From DUZB01 sp963747555 (GTDB lineage: Bacteria; Desulfobacterota; DSM-4660; Desulfatiglandales; Desulfatiglandaceae), in assembly GCA_963747555.1 (NCBI GenBank), contig CAVVFZ010000002.1, positions 157,346-221,345 on the forward strand: 64,000 nucleotides of DNA, read 5' to 3'. Each line of letters starts with the position of its first letter. Within the stretch, counting starts at the first letter, position 1. Shown here in pieces: positions 8,895 to 19,104 of the stretch. A program made the position numbers and the translations under genes. The notes below the pieces were generated by a model. It was not told the DNA's origin. It did not search any database and worked only from the letters and a program-made list of their open reading frames with translations.

Positions 8895-10166
8895 ATGGGA
8901 TATGATTTGACCACGGAATTTATCGGCAGACCTCACGAATGGGATCCCCGAAGACTTTACAGCAAGTCAGGAGTGGACTGGCAGTATCGCGTGGACTTCG
9001 ACCGGCTTCGAAGCGAGCGCCTCGCCAAGACCCGGGAGCAGATGGAAATCAATGATTTAGGGGCTTTGGTGCTGTTTGCCGGCGCCAATATCCGGTATGT
9101 GACCGGTTCCTACCAGGGGAACTGGAAGTATAATATCAATATTCGATACTGTGTGCTGCCCAACGGGGGCGATCCGGTTCTTTTTGAAACAGCTGGTTCA
9201 GATCTGCAATGTGCACGCATTGATCTCCCTTGGATGAAGGACAAGATTCGGCCGGCTATGACCTGGCAATGGGCAGAGGGCGCGGTGCCTCATATGGCGG
9301 GAAAAATGGTGAACACGGTACTGGAAGTACTGGATGAGGCCGGGGTGCGCAATGAGCGCATCGGTATCGATAATCTGGATATGCCTTCCTTGAAGGCCTT
9401 TCAGGATGCGGGGCTGAACATCGTCAACGGCTGGCCAGCCATGTCCGCAGCCCGAGTCGTCAAGACCCGCGATGAGATCGAGCTCCTCAAGATGGCCGCC
9501 TCCATTGGAGATGCCGCCATGTGGAAGATCAAGCATGAATGGCTGAAACCCGGCGTTACCGAGCGAGAGATTGAAGGAAAAGTCCATGAATTCATGTTGG
9601 AACGGGGTTGCGAGATCATTTATGATATCATCGTGGCCTCCGGCGGCAACACCAGTCCCTATCGTCGCTGGGCTACCGACAAGATGATACGCCAGGGAGA
9701 TCTGGTGATCATCGATATTAACGCCGTCGGCCCCTCCGGCTACTACATTGACTTCGTGCGATGTCTCAAGTGCGCCAGCAAAATGAACCAGGAGGAAATC
9801 GATCTTTACCGTGAGGTTTACGATTCCATGTATGCCGGCATTTCAAAACTCAAACCCGGTAATACCACGGCTGATGTGGCGAATGCATTTCCCTACTACG
9901 ATGACGACAAATACGGAACTGTAACCTTGCAGCAGTTTGCCCATTCCATAGGAATCACCCTCTATGAGGGCATGTGGATCTCGCGAGCCTACTCCCTGGA
10001 ATATCCCGCAGAATTGAAAGAAAATATGTATTTCGCGGTGGAAACCTTTGCCGGACATCCCAAACTGCGCCAGACCTGCCGGTTGGAAGAAAACGTCCTG
10101 GTCACAGCAGAGGGCCCCGAAATATTCACATTGATGGAACATATGGAAGAAGCAATAAACAGGTAA
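8895..10166 (+). CDS. M24 family metallopeptidase (Xaa-Pro aminopeptidase/creatinase-like)
   Basis: 423-residue pita-bread fold enzyme. An N-terminal creatinase-like domain (to about residue 185) is followed by the catalytic domain with metal ligands recognisable in DINAVG, the Asp of YYIDFVR, HSIGI, ETFAG and EENVLV. Family members cleave Xaa-Pro peptides or hydrolyse creatine and related amides. Given the divergent hydantoinase operon and a downstream acyl-transfer or lyase gene, hydrolysis of a small amide is as plausible as peptide cleavage. AAAGGAG precedes the ATG by 8 bases. The following HMGL-like gene starts 100 bp on, probably in the same transcript. Confidence 0.82.
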   Translation: MGYDLTTEFIGRPHEWDPRRLYSKSGVDWQYRVDFDRLRSERLAKTREQMEINDLGALVLFAGANIRYVTGSYQGNWKYNINIRYCVLPNGGDPVLFETAGSDLQCARIDLPWMKDKIRPAMTWQWAEGAVPHMAGKMVNTVLEVLDEAGVRNERIGIDNLDMPSLKAFQDAGLNIVNGWPAMSAARVVKTRDEIELLKMAASIGDAAMWKIKHEWLKPGVTEREIEGKVHEFMLERGCEIIYDIIVASGGNTSPYRRWATDKMIRQGDLVIIDINAVGPSGYYIDFVRCLKCASKMNQEEIDLYREVYDSMYAGISKLKPGNTTADVANAFPYYDDDKYGTVTLQQFAHSIGITLYEGMWISRAYSLEYPAELKENMYFAVETFAGHPKLRQTCRLEENVLVTAEGPEIFTLMEHMEEAINR

Positions 10167-10266
10167 TTGCTGATTGGGCGAAACATTCCATCGGTCATCA
10201 CGCCAGCCAGTGCCGTCCAAGGGACGGAGCCGGCGAATTATTAGACCCTGATGGAGAAAATTGAAA

Positions 10267-11541
10267 ATGTCACAAGAGCAAAAACAACCCTGGAAGAGTG
10301 ACAATTGGTTTGTCAGCCCCTGGAATTACCTCGATGAGGTCAGGAAGGATTTTATTCTTCCCGAGAAGGTAAAGATCCATGATGTCACCCTTCGAGACGG
10401 AGAGCAGCAGGCAGGAGTGATCTTTTCTAAAGACGACAAAATCCGCATCGCCGAAAAGTTGTCGGAAGTGGGCGTTCATCGCATCGAAGCCGGGATGCCG
10501 GCGGTTTCGCCCAGGGATGAAGAAGCCATTCGGGAAATTGTAAAGCGGAATCTGAACTCGGAGATCTTCTGCTTTTGCCGCTGTATGGTGCAGGACGTGC
10601 AGCTTGCGGCGAACTGTGGCGTAGATGGCATCGTCATTGAAATTCCTTCCAGCGAGCATCTCATAGAAAAGGGGTATAAATGGCCCATGGAAAAAGCCAT
10701 CGATCTGTCTGTAAAAGCCACCACATTTGCCAAGAACAGGGACTCTATACGGTGTTCTTCACCATAGACGCCACCAGATCGGATATAAACTGACTGCTCA
10801 ATCTGGTGGAAAAGGTGGCCGCCGAAGGGCATATGGATGCCTTTACCCTGGTGGATACCTTCGGCGCCTGAATCCCCAGGCTGCAACGTACTTCACAAAA
10901 AAGGTGAAGGAAAGGATATCAAAGCCTTTGGAGATCCATTTTCATTCCGATTTTGGTCTGGGGGTCGCCAATACCATCAATGCCCTGCTGGCGGGTAGAG
11001 AAGTAATCCACTCGACGATTCTGGGCATCGGGGAGCGTGCCGGGAATACGCCCATGGAAGAAACGGTCATGGCCCTTAAGACCATGTACGGGATCGATGT
11101 GGGCATTGATTTTTCCAAGATGAATGAGCTTTCCCAACTGGTCCGGCAGCTTTCCGGAACCGAAATCCCCTCCTCCAGACCTTTTATCGGGGATGGCGCC
11201 TACAGCGTTGAATCGGGGATTGTTACCGGATGGTTCCGAAACGCATACGCCGATGACCCTACTATAATGTATCCAGTAAACCCCGCCTTTGTGGGCCGTG
11301 AAAACCCGAAAATCCTCATGGGAAAAAAGAGCGGGCTGGACAATGTCTGGATATGGTGTGAAAAGCTGGGGCTGGAATTGAGCAAGAGGAAGCCCTCAAA
11401 GTTCTTGCAGCGGTAAAGCTCAGATCTCATGATCTGAAAAGGGTCCTCACCGAAGGGGAGTTCATGGAGATTGCCGAAAGCGTGAGAGGCACATGGGAGC
11501 CTCAACAGGAAGGTGAAGACAGATTATATTTTTTCAAATGA
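10267..11541 (+). pseudogene. HMGL/homocitrate-isopropylmalate synthase-like protein, disrupted
   Basis: TIM-barrel carbon-carbon lyase or condensing enzyme of the HMGL-like family. The first strand motif HDVTLRDGEQQAGV (residue 38 on) and the metal site HFHSDFGLGVANT are clear. The gene is broken in at least four places: a frameshift near 10735, an in-frame TGA at 10791-10793 (where relatives would have a residue such as Trp), a missing base near 10870 (GALNPQA split), and another near 11390 after which the true C-terminus continues in a different frame to 11541. Start at 10267 has GGAG 10 bases upstream. The nonsense codon together with several indels favours real decay over sequencing error. 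Original substrate unknown. Confidence 0.8.
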
Positions 11542-11545
11542 AGCC

Positions 11546-11591
11546 AAAGAACACGACGGAATTGGGATTGTTCCAATTCCTCGTGTTCTTT
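11546..11591. terminator. Long hairpin after the HMGL-like pseudogene
   Basis: A stem of about 19 bp (AAAGAACACGA and GGAATTGG paired with CCAATTCC and TCGTGTTCTTT, one bulge) with a 7-base loop. No T-run follows on the plus strand, so it may act as a transcript-end structure rather than a strict intrinsic terminator. A weaker related pair (AAGACACGAG at 11747-11756 and CTCGTGTTTCTTT after 11824) lies downstream. Confidence 0.5.
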
Positions 11592-12020
11592 GTGGTTCAA
11601 AAGGGTGACAAATTTTTCGTCCTCAAAACTGGCATATGATGAGTACTGGATAAATGATTAGCTTTGTGCAATCTAGTCTTAGCGAAAGATAAAGACATGT
11701 TTACATCTAAAAAAAAATGATCGAATGGAATTTTTTGTGGAAGTAATAAAGACACGAGATCTAATTTTCCGCATAAAAGATGAAGGACTCGGCGACCGGA
11801 ATGCATAGCGGTTTTTCCTGATTCCTCGTGTTTCTTTCATTTGGATGCGTATCAGTCTAAAGAACCGGTGCTGCCGTAGAAATTAGATGCGGCAGCAAAA
11901 AAGATCTCGTTAAAGAATAGGTTTCGTGATTATGCATTACCCTGCCAGGGAATTTGAATAAGATACCTATTAACCTACTTGAAAATAAAGTTTCATACGA
12001 GATATGAAATGGAGTAATCC
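11592..12020. other. Intergenic region before glcD, no gene seen
   Basis: About 430 bp of AT-rich DNA with no convincing coding frame. It should carry the glcD operon promoter, but no clear -35/-10 pair stands out. GGAG at about 12010 is the ribosome-binding site of the next gene. Confidence 0.5.
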
Positions 12021-13400
12021 ATGGACACAGCAATAAAACAATCCCTGAGAGACATTGTGGGCGAGGAGAATTTCACCGATTCGCTCATCGACCTCATCGC
12101 ATACTCAAAAGATGCCTCGGAACATCGGCACAGACCTGAAGCAGCCGTATGGCCGATCACCACGGAACAGGTTTCCGCCATCATGAAATTGGCAACAAAA
12201 GAGAAATTCCCGGTTGTTCCGAGGGGGGCCGGGACTTCTCTGGCGGGTCTGGCCGTGCCGGAACAGGGTGGCCTCATCCTCGATCTGGGACGTATGGACA
12301 AGATCATCGGCATCCACATCGAAGACCGCCTGGCCGTGGTCCAGCCGGGGGTCATCTACGCAGACCTGGACCGTGCCCTGTCCCCACACGGTTTCTTTTT
12401 CCCTCCTGATCCGGCCAGCGGTTCCGTGTGCACCCTGGGAGGAAATGTGGCCACCAACGCCGGGGGCATCAAAGGGGCCAAGTACGGCACCACAAAAGAT
12501 TATGTGCTGGCCCTGGAGGTGGTTCTTCCCGATGGCCGCATTCTGCATACCGGCTCCAAGTGCATGAAGAGTGTTTCCGGTTACGATTTAACCAAACTTT
12601 TTGTGGGTTCCGAGGGGACCCTGGGCGTGATTACCGAAATCACTTTTAAGGTGAACCCGAAGCCGCCCATGACTTCCACGGCCATGGCCACCTTTGAAAT
12701 CCTTGAGGATGCCGGGCGGGCCATCAGTGAGATCATGTATTCGGGCATCATACCCAGCGCCCTTGAGATTGTCGATAAACAGTCTCTGGTCGCCATCAAT
12801 GAAAATACGGACCTGGGACTGCCCGTGGTGGAGGCCATGCTGGTAGCCGAAACCGACGGTTACACCAAAGAGGAAACCGAATTCCAGATGAAAAAGATTA
12901 TTGAAATCTTCCAGAAAAATCATGCCGATTCCATCAAGCATGCGGATGAGAGCGGGGGGACCGCGGCCCTGTGGGCGGCGCGAAAATCGGCCTATGGCGT
13001 CATGGCCCGCATCAGCAACAATCTTATTGTGGAAGATCTGGCGGTTCCCATGTCCAAAGTGCCGGAAATGCTCCGGGCCATCTCCGACCTTGCGAAAAAA
13101 TATGATCTCAAGATTCCGACCGTTGGACATGCCGGCGACGGAAATCTCCACCCGGTAGTCAGTTTTGACGGCACCAATCCCGACGAGGTCAGGCGGGTCG
13201 AAGAAGCTTCTTTGGAACTGTTTGAAAAGGTCATCGAGCTGGGCGGCACGCTGACGGGGGAACATGGCATCGGATTGGCCAAGATACCGTTTATGGGCAT
13301 GGAGCACGACGCCATCAGTATGGATGTCATGCGCTCCATAAAAAGGGTCTTTGATCCAAGCAATATTCTCAATCCCGGAAAAATGGGTCTGGAGGCGTAA
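12021..13400 (+). CDS. glcD: FAD-linked oxidase, glycolate/D-lactate oxidase subunit GlcD-like
   Basis: Flavin subunit oxidising a 2-hydroxy acid (glycolate, D-lactate or similar). 459 residues, standard for GlcD. The PCMH-type FAD-binding domain is visible (VVPRGAGTSLAGLAVPEQGG near residue 63, LGGNVATNAGGIKGAKYGT near 140, KSVSGYDLTKLFVGSEGTLG near 180), and the C-terminal cap carries the conserved GHAGDGNLHP near 370 and LTGEHGIGLAK near 411. Its stop overlaps the ATG of the iron-sulfur subunit gene (TAATG), showing translational coupling. With the downstream LarA-like racemase this forms a likely lactate or hydroxy acid utilisation unit. Confidence 0.9.
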   Translation: MDTAIKQSLRDIVGEENFTDSLIDLIAYSKDASEHRHRPEAAVWPITTEQVSAIMKLATKEKFPVVPRGAGTSLAGLAVPEQGGLILDLGRMDKIIGIHIEDRLAVVQPGVIYADLDRALSPHGFFFPPDPASGSVCTLGGNVATNAGGIKGAKYGTTKDYVLALEVVLPDGRILHTGSKCMKSVSGYDLTKLFVGSEGTLGVITEITFKVNPKPPMTSTAMATFEILEDAGRAISEIMYSGIIPSALEIVDKQSLVAINENTDLGLPVVEAMLVAETDGYTKEETEFQMKKIIEIFQKNHADSIKHADESGGTAALWAARKSAYGVMARISNNLIVEDLAVPMSKVPEMLRAISDLAKKYDLKIPTVGHAGDGNLHPVVSFDGTNPDEVRRVEEASLELFEKVIELGGTLTGEHGIGLAKIPFMGMEHDAISMDVMRSIKRVFDPSNILNPGKMGLEA

Positions 13401-14504
13401 TGGAAGAGAAGTACGAATTTGAAAAAAAGTTCCGGGACCAGGTCCTCAGGTGTTCAAGTTGTGGATTTTGCCGGGCCGTTTGCCCGGTTTTCGGGCTCAC
13501 CAAAAGACCGGCCTTGAATGCCCGGGGAAAGATGTTAATTCTCAAAGAGGTCATGGATGGAAACATCGCGTTAAATGACGAACTGATAGAAAGCCTTTTT
13601 CAGTGCACGACCTGCGCGAGTTGCGCGAATCAGTGCCCGTCAGGCGTGAACCCTCCGGAGATCATCAAAGCGGTGCGAAAAGACATGGTCCGCAGGCGGA
13701 ACCTGCCACCCAGCCTTTGTGGGAATGAACCGGATACTACAGGAACATACCAATATCTACGGGGAAGAGGAACCGGAGGATTTTGAAAGGGAACGGAACA
13801 GGAAGGCCGAAATCGTCTTCTTTATCGGATGTGTCGGCTCCTACCGGGAAGATGAAGCCACCATGGCAACCCTGGCGGTTCTGGATCATCTGAAGGTCGA
13901 CTACACGCTCATCGATGAAGTCTGCTGCAGCGGCGCACTGGAAGATGTGGGATTTGAGATCAACGAAAAGCTGGCGAAGACAAATATGGATCTCATCCTT
14001 GCCACGGGGGCAAAAACCGTGATTACCGGGTGCCCCTACTGTTCAAGGACTTTCAACAACAAGCCCCAATACGGCGCTCTGAAAGACGCGGGCCTGAACA
14101 TCATCCATGTGAGCCAGTTCCTGAAGGATTTTGATCTGGGCGTCAAGACGGACAAAGTGGTCACCTACCACGATCCGTGCGATCTGGGAAGACATTGCGG
14201 CATTTATAATGAACCGCGGGAAATCATCGGCAAGATTGCGCCGAACTTTCTGGAAATGAGGCATAACCGGGCCAATGCCCTCTGCTGCGGGGCCGGCGGC
14301 GGCGTACGGGGCGCCTTTGCCAAGAATTCCATTGAAATGGCTCGCAGACGTCTGGAGGAAGTGGAAGAGATTGGAGCGGAGATCGTCCTCACGGAATGCA
14401 ATTCCTGCGTGCACAATCTCAATAACGCCAAATTGAGGGCACAGAAATTCAAGATTCTCACGACAACGCAGTTTTTAAACGACCTCCTTGAGGAGGCGGA
14501 ATAG
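13400..14504 (+). pseudogene. glcF: GlcF-like iron-sulfur oxidoreductase with CCG domains, single frameshift
   Basis: Electron-accepting partner of GlcD. The N-terminal part holds two [4Fe-4S] motifs (CSSCGFCRAVCP and CTTCASCANQCP). The C-terminal part has two CCG (cysteine-rich) domains with CCSG and, later, CCGAGGG. Two overlapping frames (13400-13786 and from 13719) join if one T is removed from the TTT at 13716-13718, giving SLVGMNRIL and a normal length of about 366 residues. It starts inside the glcD stop. One lesion in a short homopolymer in an otherwise well-kept gene could be a sequencing error, so the protein may be functional. Confidence 0.82.
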
Positions 14505-14537
14505 GGATCTGAAAGAGCATGGATTGGAGGAAAGAAG

Positions 14538-15833
14538 ATGGATTCTGGTACCTGCCCTGAGTTAAAACTACCCAAAATGAGGATGATTCGCCAACGTTTT
14601 GATATCCCTCCGGCCGTGGACGTTTTGGCGGAAGTGGATCGGGAATGGATGGGCATCAAAGGCCATCTGGTTCTGCCTCGAGGGTCCAGTGTGGCCATGG
14701 CCGTCGGCAGCCGCGGCATTGCCAACCTGTCCACTGTCGTCAAGGCGGTGGCAACAAAATTGAAAGAGGCCGGCTATAAACCCTTTGTTACTCCGGCCAT
14801 GGGTTCCCATGGCGGCGCCACAGCCGAAGGACAGATAGAGGTCCTGGCCGCCCGGGGAATCACCGAGGATAGCGTTGGCGTGCCGGTGCGGGGCGCCATG
14901 GATGTGGTCCCCATGGGGGAGGTGGATGGAATCCCCCTCTTTTTGGACCGGTTGGCCCATGAAGCCGACGGGATCGTGCTCATCAACAGGATCAAACCGC
15001 ACACCAATTTTATCGGGCCCACCGAAAGCGGCCTCATCAAGATCATGGCCATCGGGCTGGGAAATCAGGTGGGGGCCGAGCACTACCACCGTCTCTCCGT
15101 TGTGCGGTCCCAGTATGAAATCATCAGCACCGCGGGAAAGGAACTTCTCAAAAAGAGCAGGGTCCTATTCGGGGTGGGTATGGTTGAAAACCAGAACCAT
15201 GAAACAGCAAGAGTAGCCATGGCCCTGTCCCAGGACATCGAGGCGGTGGAAACCGAGCTTCTCAAAATGGCGCGAGCCTGTTTGCCAACCCTGCCGTTAA
15301 AGGAGATCGATCTCCTCATCATAGACGAAATGGGCAAGGATATCAGTGGCGAAGGCATTGATCCCAATGTGGTGGGACGGGATGTGCTGGCCTATGGGGT
15401 GAAACGCCCCTGGCCGAAAATAACCCGTATTTTTGTACGGGACCTCACCGAGGGCAGCGAGGGCAGCGCCATCGGAATATCCCAGGCGGATTTCACCACC
15501 CAAAGACTGGTGGATAAAATTGACTTTCCGGCCACGATGGTCAACTGTCTTACGGCTTGCGGTCCGGAAGCGGGAATGGTCCCTTTTACCTTTCCTAACG
15601 ATCGGGAGGCCATTGCCCTCGCCCTGAAGACTCTCAGGCCCTGCAGTGCGGAAGATATTCGTCTGGTCCATATCAAAAATACCATGGAGCTCACCTCCAT
15701 GATGGTTTCCACGGGGTGCCTTACGGCTCTCGATAAGGATCGCGTGGGGAGTATCGGCGAGAAAGATCTGGAACTGGAATTCGACAGCCACGGTAATTTG
15801 ATTTCACGGTTAGTAACGGAACCAAATGGGTGA
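14538..15833 (+). CDS. LarA-like nickel-dependent racemase family protein (DUF2088)
   Basis: 431 residues. The N-terminal DUF2088 domain includes TPAMGSHGGATAEGQ near residue 84, the region that in LarA binds the pincer-nickel cofactor, and NRIKPHTNFIGPTESGLIKI near residue 153. LarA relatives racemise lactate or other 2-hydroxy acids. GGAGG 8 bases before the ATG supports the start. It lies 33 bp after glcF, so the operon would racemise and then oxidise a hydroxy acid. No larB, larC or larE cofactor genes are in the window. Confidence 0.8.
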   Translation: MDSGTCPELKLPKMRMIRQRFDIPPAVDVLAEVDREWMGIKGHLVLPRGSSVAMAVGSRGIANLSTVVKAVATKLKEAGYKPFVTPAMGSHGGATAEGQIEVLAARGITEDSVGVPVRGAMDVVPMGEVDGIPLFLDRLAHEADGIVLINRIKPHTNFIGPTESGLIKIMAIGLGNQVGAEHYHRLSVVRSQYEIISTAGKELLKKSRVLFGVGMVENQNHETARVAMALSQDIEAVETELLKMARACLPTLPLKEIDLLIIDEMGKDISGEGIDPNVVGRDVLAYGVKRPWPKITRIFVRDLTEGSEGSAIGISQADFTTQRLVDKIDFPATMVNCLTACGPEAGMVPFTFPNDREAIALALKTLRPCSAEDIRLVHIKNTMELTSMMVSTGCLTALDKDRVGSIGEKDLELEFDSHGNLISRLVTEPNG

Positions 15834-15838
15834 CCCGG

Positions 15839-16406
15839 ATGTTGGATAGGATAAGTGAGAAAATGGAAGAAACGGAAACAGCCAAAGAGCTTATTGAAAA
15901 GGCTTACAAATTAGGATTTCGAATACGAAGAATATTACAGGGGTTGCTCCCAGGCCGCGTTGGGCGCTATTTACGATACCTTGAACATGAAGGATGACGG
16001 CGTTTTCAAGGCGGCGACCGGCTTTGCCGGGGGCGGGGGCCTTTGCGGCGTCAGCGTCTGCGGCGGATATGCGGCCGGGGTTTTGGCCATCAGCCAGCTT
16101 CTGGGTCGTGAGCGCTCCAATTTCAAGGATCCCGAAGGGGTGCGTTTTGAAAATTTCAAACTGGTGAGAAAATTCACGGTGCAATATGCGGGAGCATTGG
16201 GTTCCGTTATCTGCCGGGATGTGCAGATACGGAAATTCGGCCGTCCTTATTATATTGCCGATCCGGACGAATTCAATAAATTTGAGGAGGCCGGGGGACA
16301 CCGGGACAAATGCACGGACGTGGTGGGGAAGGCGACACAGCTTGCGGTGAAGTTCATTCTGGAAGAAGGACTGATTTCTTTGCCCTTGTCCGGCTCATCC
16401 GAGTAG
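15839..16406 (+). pseudogene. C_GCAxxG_C_C family protein, one frameshift
   Basis: Small redox-type protein of the C_GCAxxG_C_C family. The motif region YRGCSQAALGAIYD follows a short helical N-terminus, then GGGGLCGVSVCGGYAAG, a later conserved Cys in VICRDVQ and one in DKCTDVV. The beginning (15839 to about 15917) and the rest are in different frames; removing one T from TTT at 15917-15919 restores GFEYEEYYRGC. It begins 6 bases after the LarA-like stop, so it belongs to the same operon. Family function is poorly defined; metal or cluster binding is suggested by the cysteines. Confidence 0.7.
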
Positions 16407-16453
16407 GCCTGGATAACATCTTCGTTTTTTAATAATGGAGGAGAAAGCAGTCA

Positions 16454-18037
16454 GTGAAAGACCAACCCTTAATAACGCTGGACAAGATCTCTGTCCGGCT
16501 CTATGACACACTCTATCTTCAGAATATCACCTGGCAGATAAAAACCAATGAGCAGTGGGCCATCGTGGGTCCCAATGGATCGGGAAAGACAACCCTGGCG
16601 AAAGCCCTCTTTGGCGGGGTCCCTGTAGTAAGGGGATCCGTCACCCATCATCTGCCCCCCACCAATGGAGACACCATTCTCAGGGAAGACACTCCATCGG
16701 GTATGTTTCTCCGGAATTATTCCGCGAACTCTTTGAACGGGAAGAATTGGAGGCCGGTTTTCGGGATTTCAGCGGCAAAATTCATGAAATAACCACGGCA
16801 AGGGACGTTATGATCAGGGGCTTGAAAAAGAGCGATTGCCCTGCGGAGGAAGTGGAAGACCGGCTGCACCGTCTGGCGGACAAAATGGGAATCGGATCTG
16901 TTTTAGATCGAGACATTTGCGGCCTCTCCACAGGGGAATTGTGCAAGGTCCTCATCGCCAGATCCCTGATGAACGACCCTGAACTCCTCATTTTGGATGA
17001 ACCTTTTAACGGATTGGATGCCTCGTCGAGAAAAGTCTTAGCGGAAAATCTGGATCGCCTCATCCGGAGCGGCGTGAACATTATCTTGATTACCCACCGT
17101 TTCGAGGAGATATTGCCCCGTATGAATCATATCCTGTATGTGAAAAACGGGGAAATTCGTGCCGTTGGAAACAAAGAGGATGTGTTGCGTTTTGCCGCTG
17201 GAAAGAATGGTGGGCAGGACGAACCCGGACCTCTTCTGCCTGTTGAAGAATATGTCTCTCCGGCTCCAGGCAAAGATGTCGGGCAGGAGTTTGAAAACCT
17301 GTCTCCCGAAAAAGGGAGACATCCTGATTGACATGCGGGATGTGACCGTGCGTTACGATAATACGGTTGTGCTGAACGCCTTCAATTGGCGCATGAAAGA
17401 CGGAGAAAACTGGGCGATTCTGGGAGAAAACGGCGCCGGCAAGTCCACCGTATTGAAGATCATTCTGGGAGATAACCTGCAATCCTATTCCAACGACGTC
17501 ACTATTTTCGGTCGAAAGAAAGGCGACGGCGTCAGTATCTGGGAGATCAAGAAGCAGATAGGCGTGGTATCAACGGAATTTCAGGCCAAATACCGGAAAG
17601 ACGTTCCGGCCTTTGATGTGGTCTGTTCCGGATTTCATGACTCGATCGGTCTGTATCGTTCCTGCAGTGAGGATCAGAAGGAAACGGCCATGCAGTGGAT
17701 GAAGACCCTGGGTATCGAGGAACTGAGGAACAAATCCTTTGAGCGGCTCTCCTACGGCCAGCGAAAACTGACCCTCATCGCCCGTGCCATGGTAAAGGCT
17801 CCCCTGCTGCTTTTCCTGGATGAGCCCTGCGATGGCCTGGACCGGGTGAATAGAGACAAAATTCTGGAAATCATAGAATATATCGGTCGTCATACCCGGA
17901 CCAATCTGGTCTATGTGACCCATCATAAAGATGAGATGCTGCCCTGCATCACCCACAGTCTGACCCTTCGGGCCGGAAAAATCATAAATCAGAAAGAGGT
18001 TTCAAATTCTCTCCTCGATCCATTTGTAGATGTCTGA
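16454..18037 (+). pseudogene. Tandem-domain ABC ATPase (ModF/YlmA-like), two frameshifts
   Basis: Two ABC domains in one chain, as in ModF-type proteins. Domain 1 has Walker A GPNGSGKTT, signature LSTGE and Walker B LLILDEP. Domain 2 has Walker A GENGAGKST, signature LSYGQRK and Walker B LFLDEP. The frame starts at a GTG at 16454 with GGAGG about 11 bases upstream, shifts near 16670-16690 and again near 17305-17320 (next to AAAAA), then continues to 18037. It overlaps the convergent lipase gene by 36 bases. Such stand-alone ATPases lack membrane domains and their role is uncertain. Two single-base shifts mean either decay or sequencing error. Confidence 0.75.
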
Positions 18038-18817
18038 AAGGACTTCGTCTTTCTCCGCTTCGTTCAAAATTTCATGATAGAGGTCCTTGTAGATCTTCAG
18101 AGTTTTGTCTTTGGAGGAGATATTTTCGTAAAAATACTCCGAAGAGGCCTTGTTCACAATCTGATCGCCTCCCCCATGCAGGATAAGACAGGGATAGGTA
18201 TAGTTTTTCAGATGCTCTTGCAGCCAGGCCACGCCATCCAACAATACGGTAACGAGCAGTTTGAGCGTGGTTTCTTTCAGCACCAGCGGATCATTTTCAT
18301 AGTCCTTAACCACCCTCTGATCCCTGCTGATGAGGCTGGAAAGCGTGTTGGGAATGGGCATTTCCGGGGCGTTCTCTACATCCAGCCCTTTCAGCGCTTC
18401 AGCGAGAGGCAACTCGATGACCACGGCGCCCGAGAGGATCTGCCCGTTAAGCTTTCCGGGATACTTTGCCCCATACCCGGCCGTAATGAATCCTCCCATG
18501 CTGTGTCCCAGCATGAACAGGGGAAGCCCGGGGTTTTCCTTTCGGGCAAGCTCCACAAACAAATCCGCGTCCTCGATAAAGGGCTGAAAATTTTCCATGT
18601 GGCCTCTTTTCCCGCCGGATCGACCATGCCCTCGATTGTCAAATCGGTAAACCCCATACCCGAACTCATTCAGCTTCCCAACCACATAATTATACCTTTC
18701 GCAGTGCTCCGCAAGGCCATGAATGAGAACAATGTTCGCCTTGGGATCTTGAGGGAAATCCTTTATGGCAAACAGTTCCATACCGTCCGGTGCAATGATC
18801 CTCTTTTCCTCGTGCAT
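18002..18817 (-). CDS. Alpha/beta hydrolase, monoacylglycerol lipase-like (lysophospholipase)
   Basis: 271-residue serine hydrolase of the MGLL/Hydrolase_4 family cleaving an ester, probably of a monoacylglycerol or lysophospholipid. The oxyanion motif VLIHGLAEHCERY is at about residue 29, the nucleophile elbow GHSMGG near 102, and the catalytic Asp and His are expected in LHGGGDQIV and LYHEILNE. The start at 18817 has GGGAGGAGAG just upstream and is preferred to 18853. It faces the ABC ATPase gene and overlaps its 3' end; no operon partner is seen. Confidence 0.88.
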   Translation of the reverse strand: MHEEKRIIAPDGMELFAIKDFPQDPKANIVLIHGLAEHCERYNYVVGKLNEFGYGVYRFDNRGHGRSGGKRGHMENFQPFIEDADLFVELARKENPGLPLFMLGHSMGGFITAGYGAKYPGKLNGQILSGAVVIELPLAEALKGLDVENAPEMPIPNTLSSLISRDQRVVKDYENDPLVLKETTLKLLVTVLLDGVAWLQEHLKNYTYPCLILHGGGDQIVNKASSEYFYENISSKDKTLKIYKDLYHEILNEAEKDEVLSDIYKWIEERI

Positions 18818-18853
18818 TTGCTCTCCTCCCTCATTACGGCCGGATATTTTCAT

Positions 18854-19104
18854 TTTTGACCGGCGGGATTGATGTTGCCAAATTGTCTTTTTTCTCTACA
18901 CCTTCACCGCCTCAAAGGTCAATTACCGAATAGGCGGAGGCAAAAATTGAAATGCTGATAAATCTTGACTTTTGGCCGGATCAAAGTAGCATAGAAAATT
19001 TTGGCATCCTTCATTTGGCACTTTACAATGTGGTAGCACAGAATGGTTTTCAAGAAAAAAGTGTAAGCCGCCTTTTGCCTTTTATGAAAGACGCCGAGCG
19101 GGCA
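18854..19104. other. Gap between the lipase and the glycan cluster
   Basis: A CACCGCCT/AGGCGGAGG pair at about 18903-18940 can form a long-loop stem. The plus-strand frame extends upstream to 18952 but that part shows no glycosyltransferase similarity. No clear promoter was recognised. Confidence 0.35.

Noticed and set aside
10791..10793. Selenocysteine codon (TGA) in the HMGL-like gene
   Set aside because: The family has no known selenocysteine here, no SECIS-like hairpin follows directly, and the gene carries other frameshifts.
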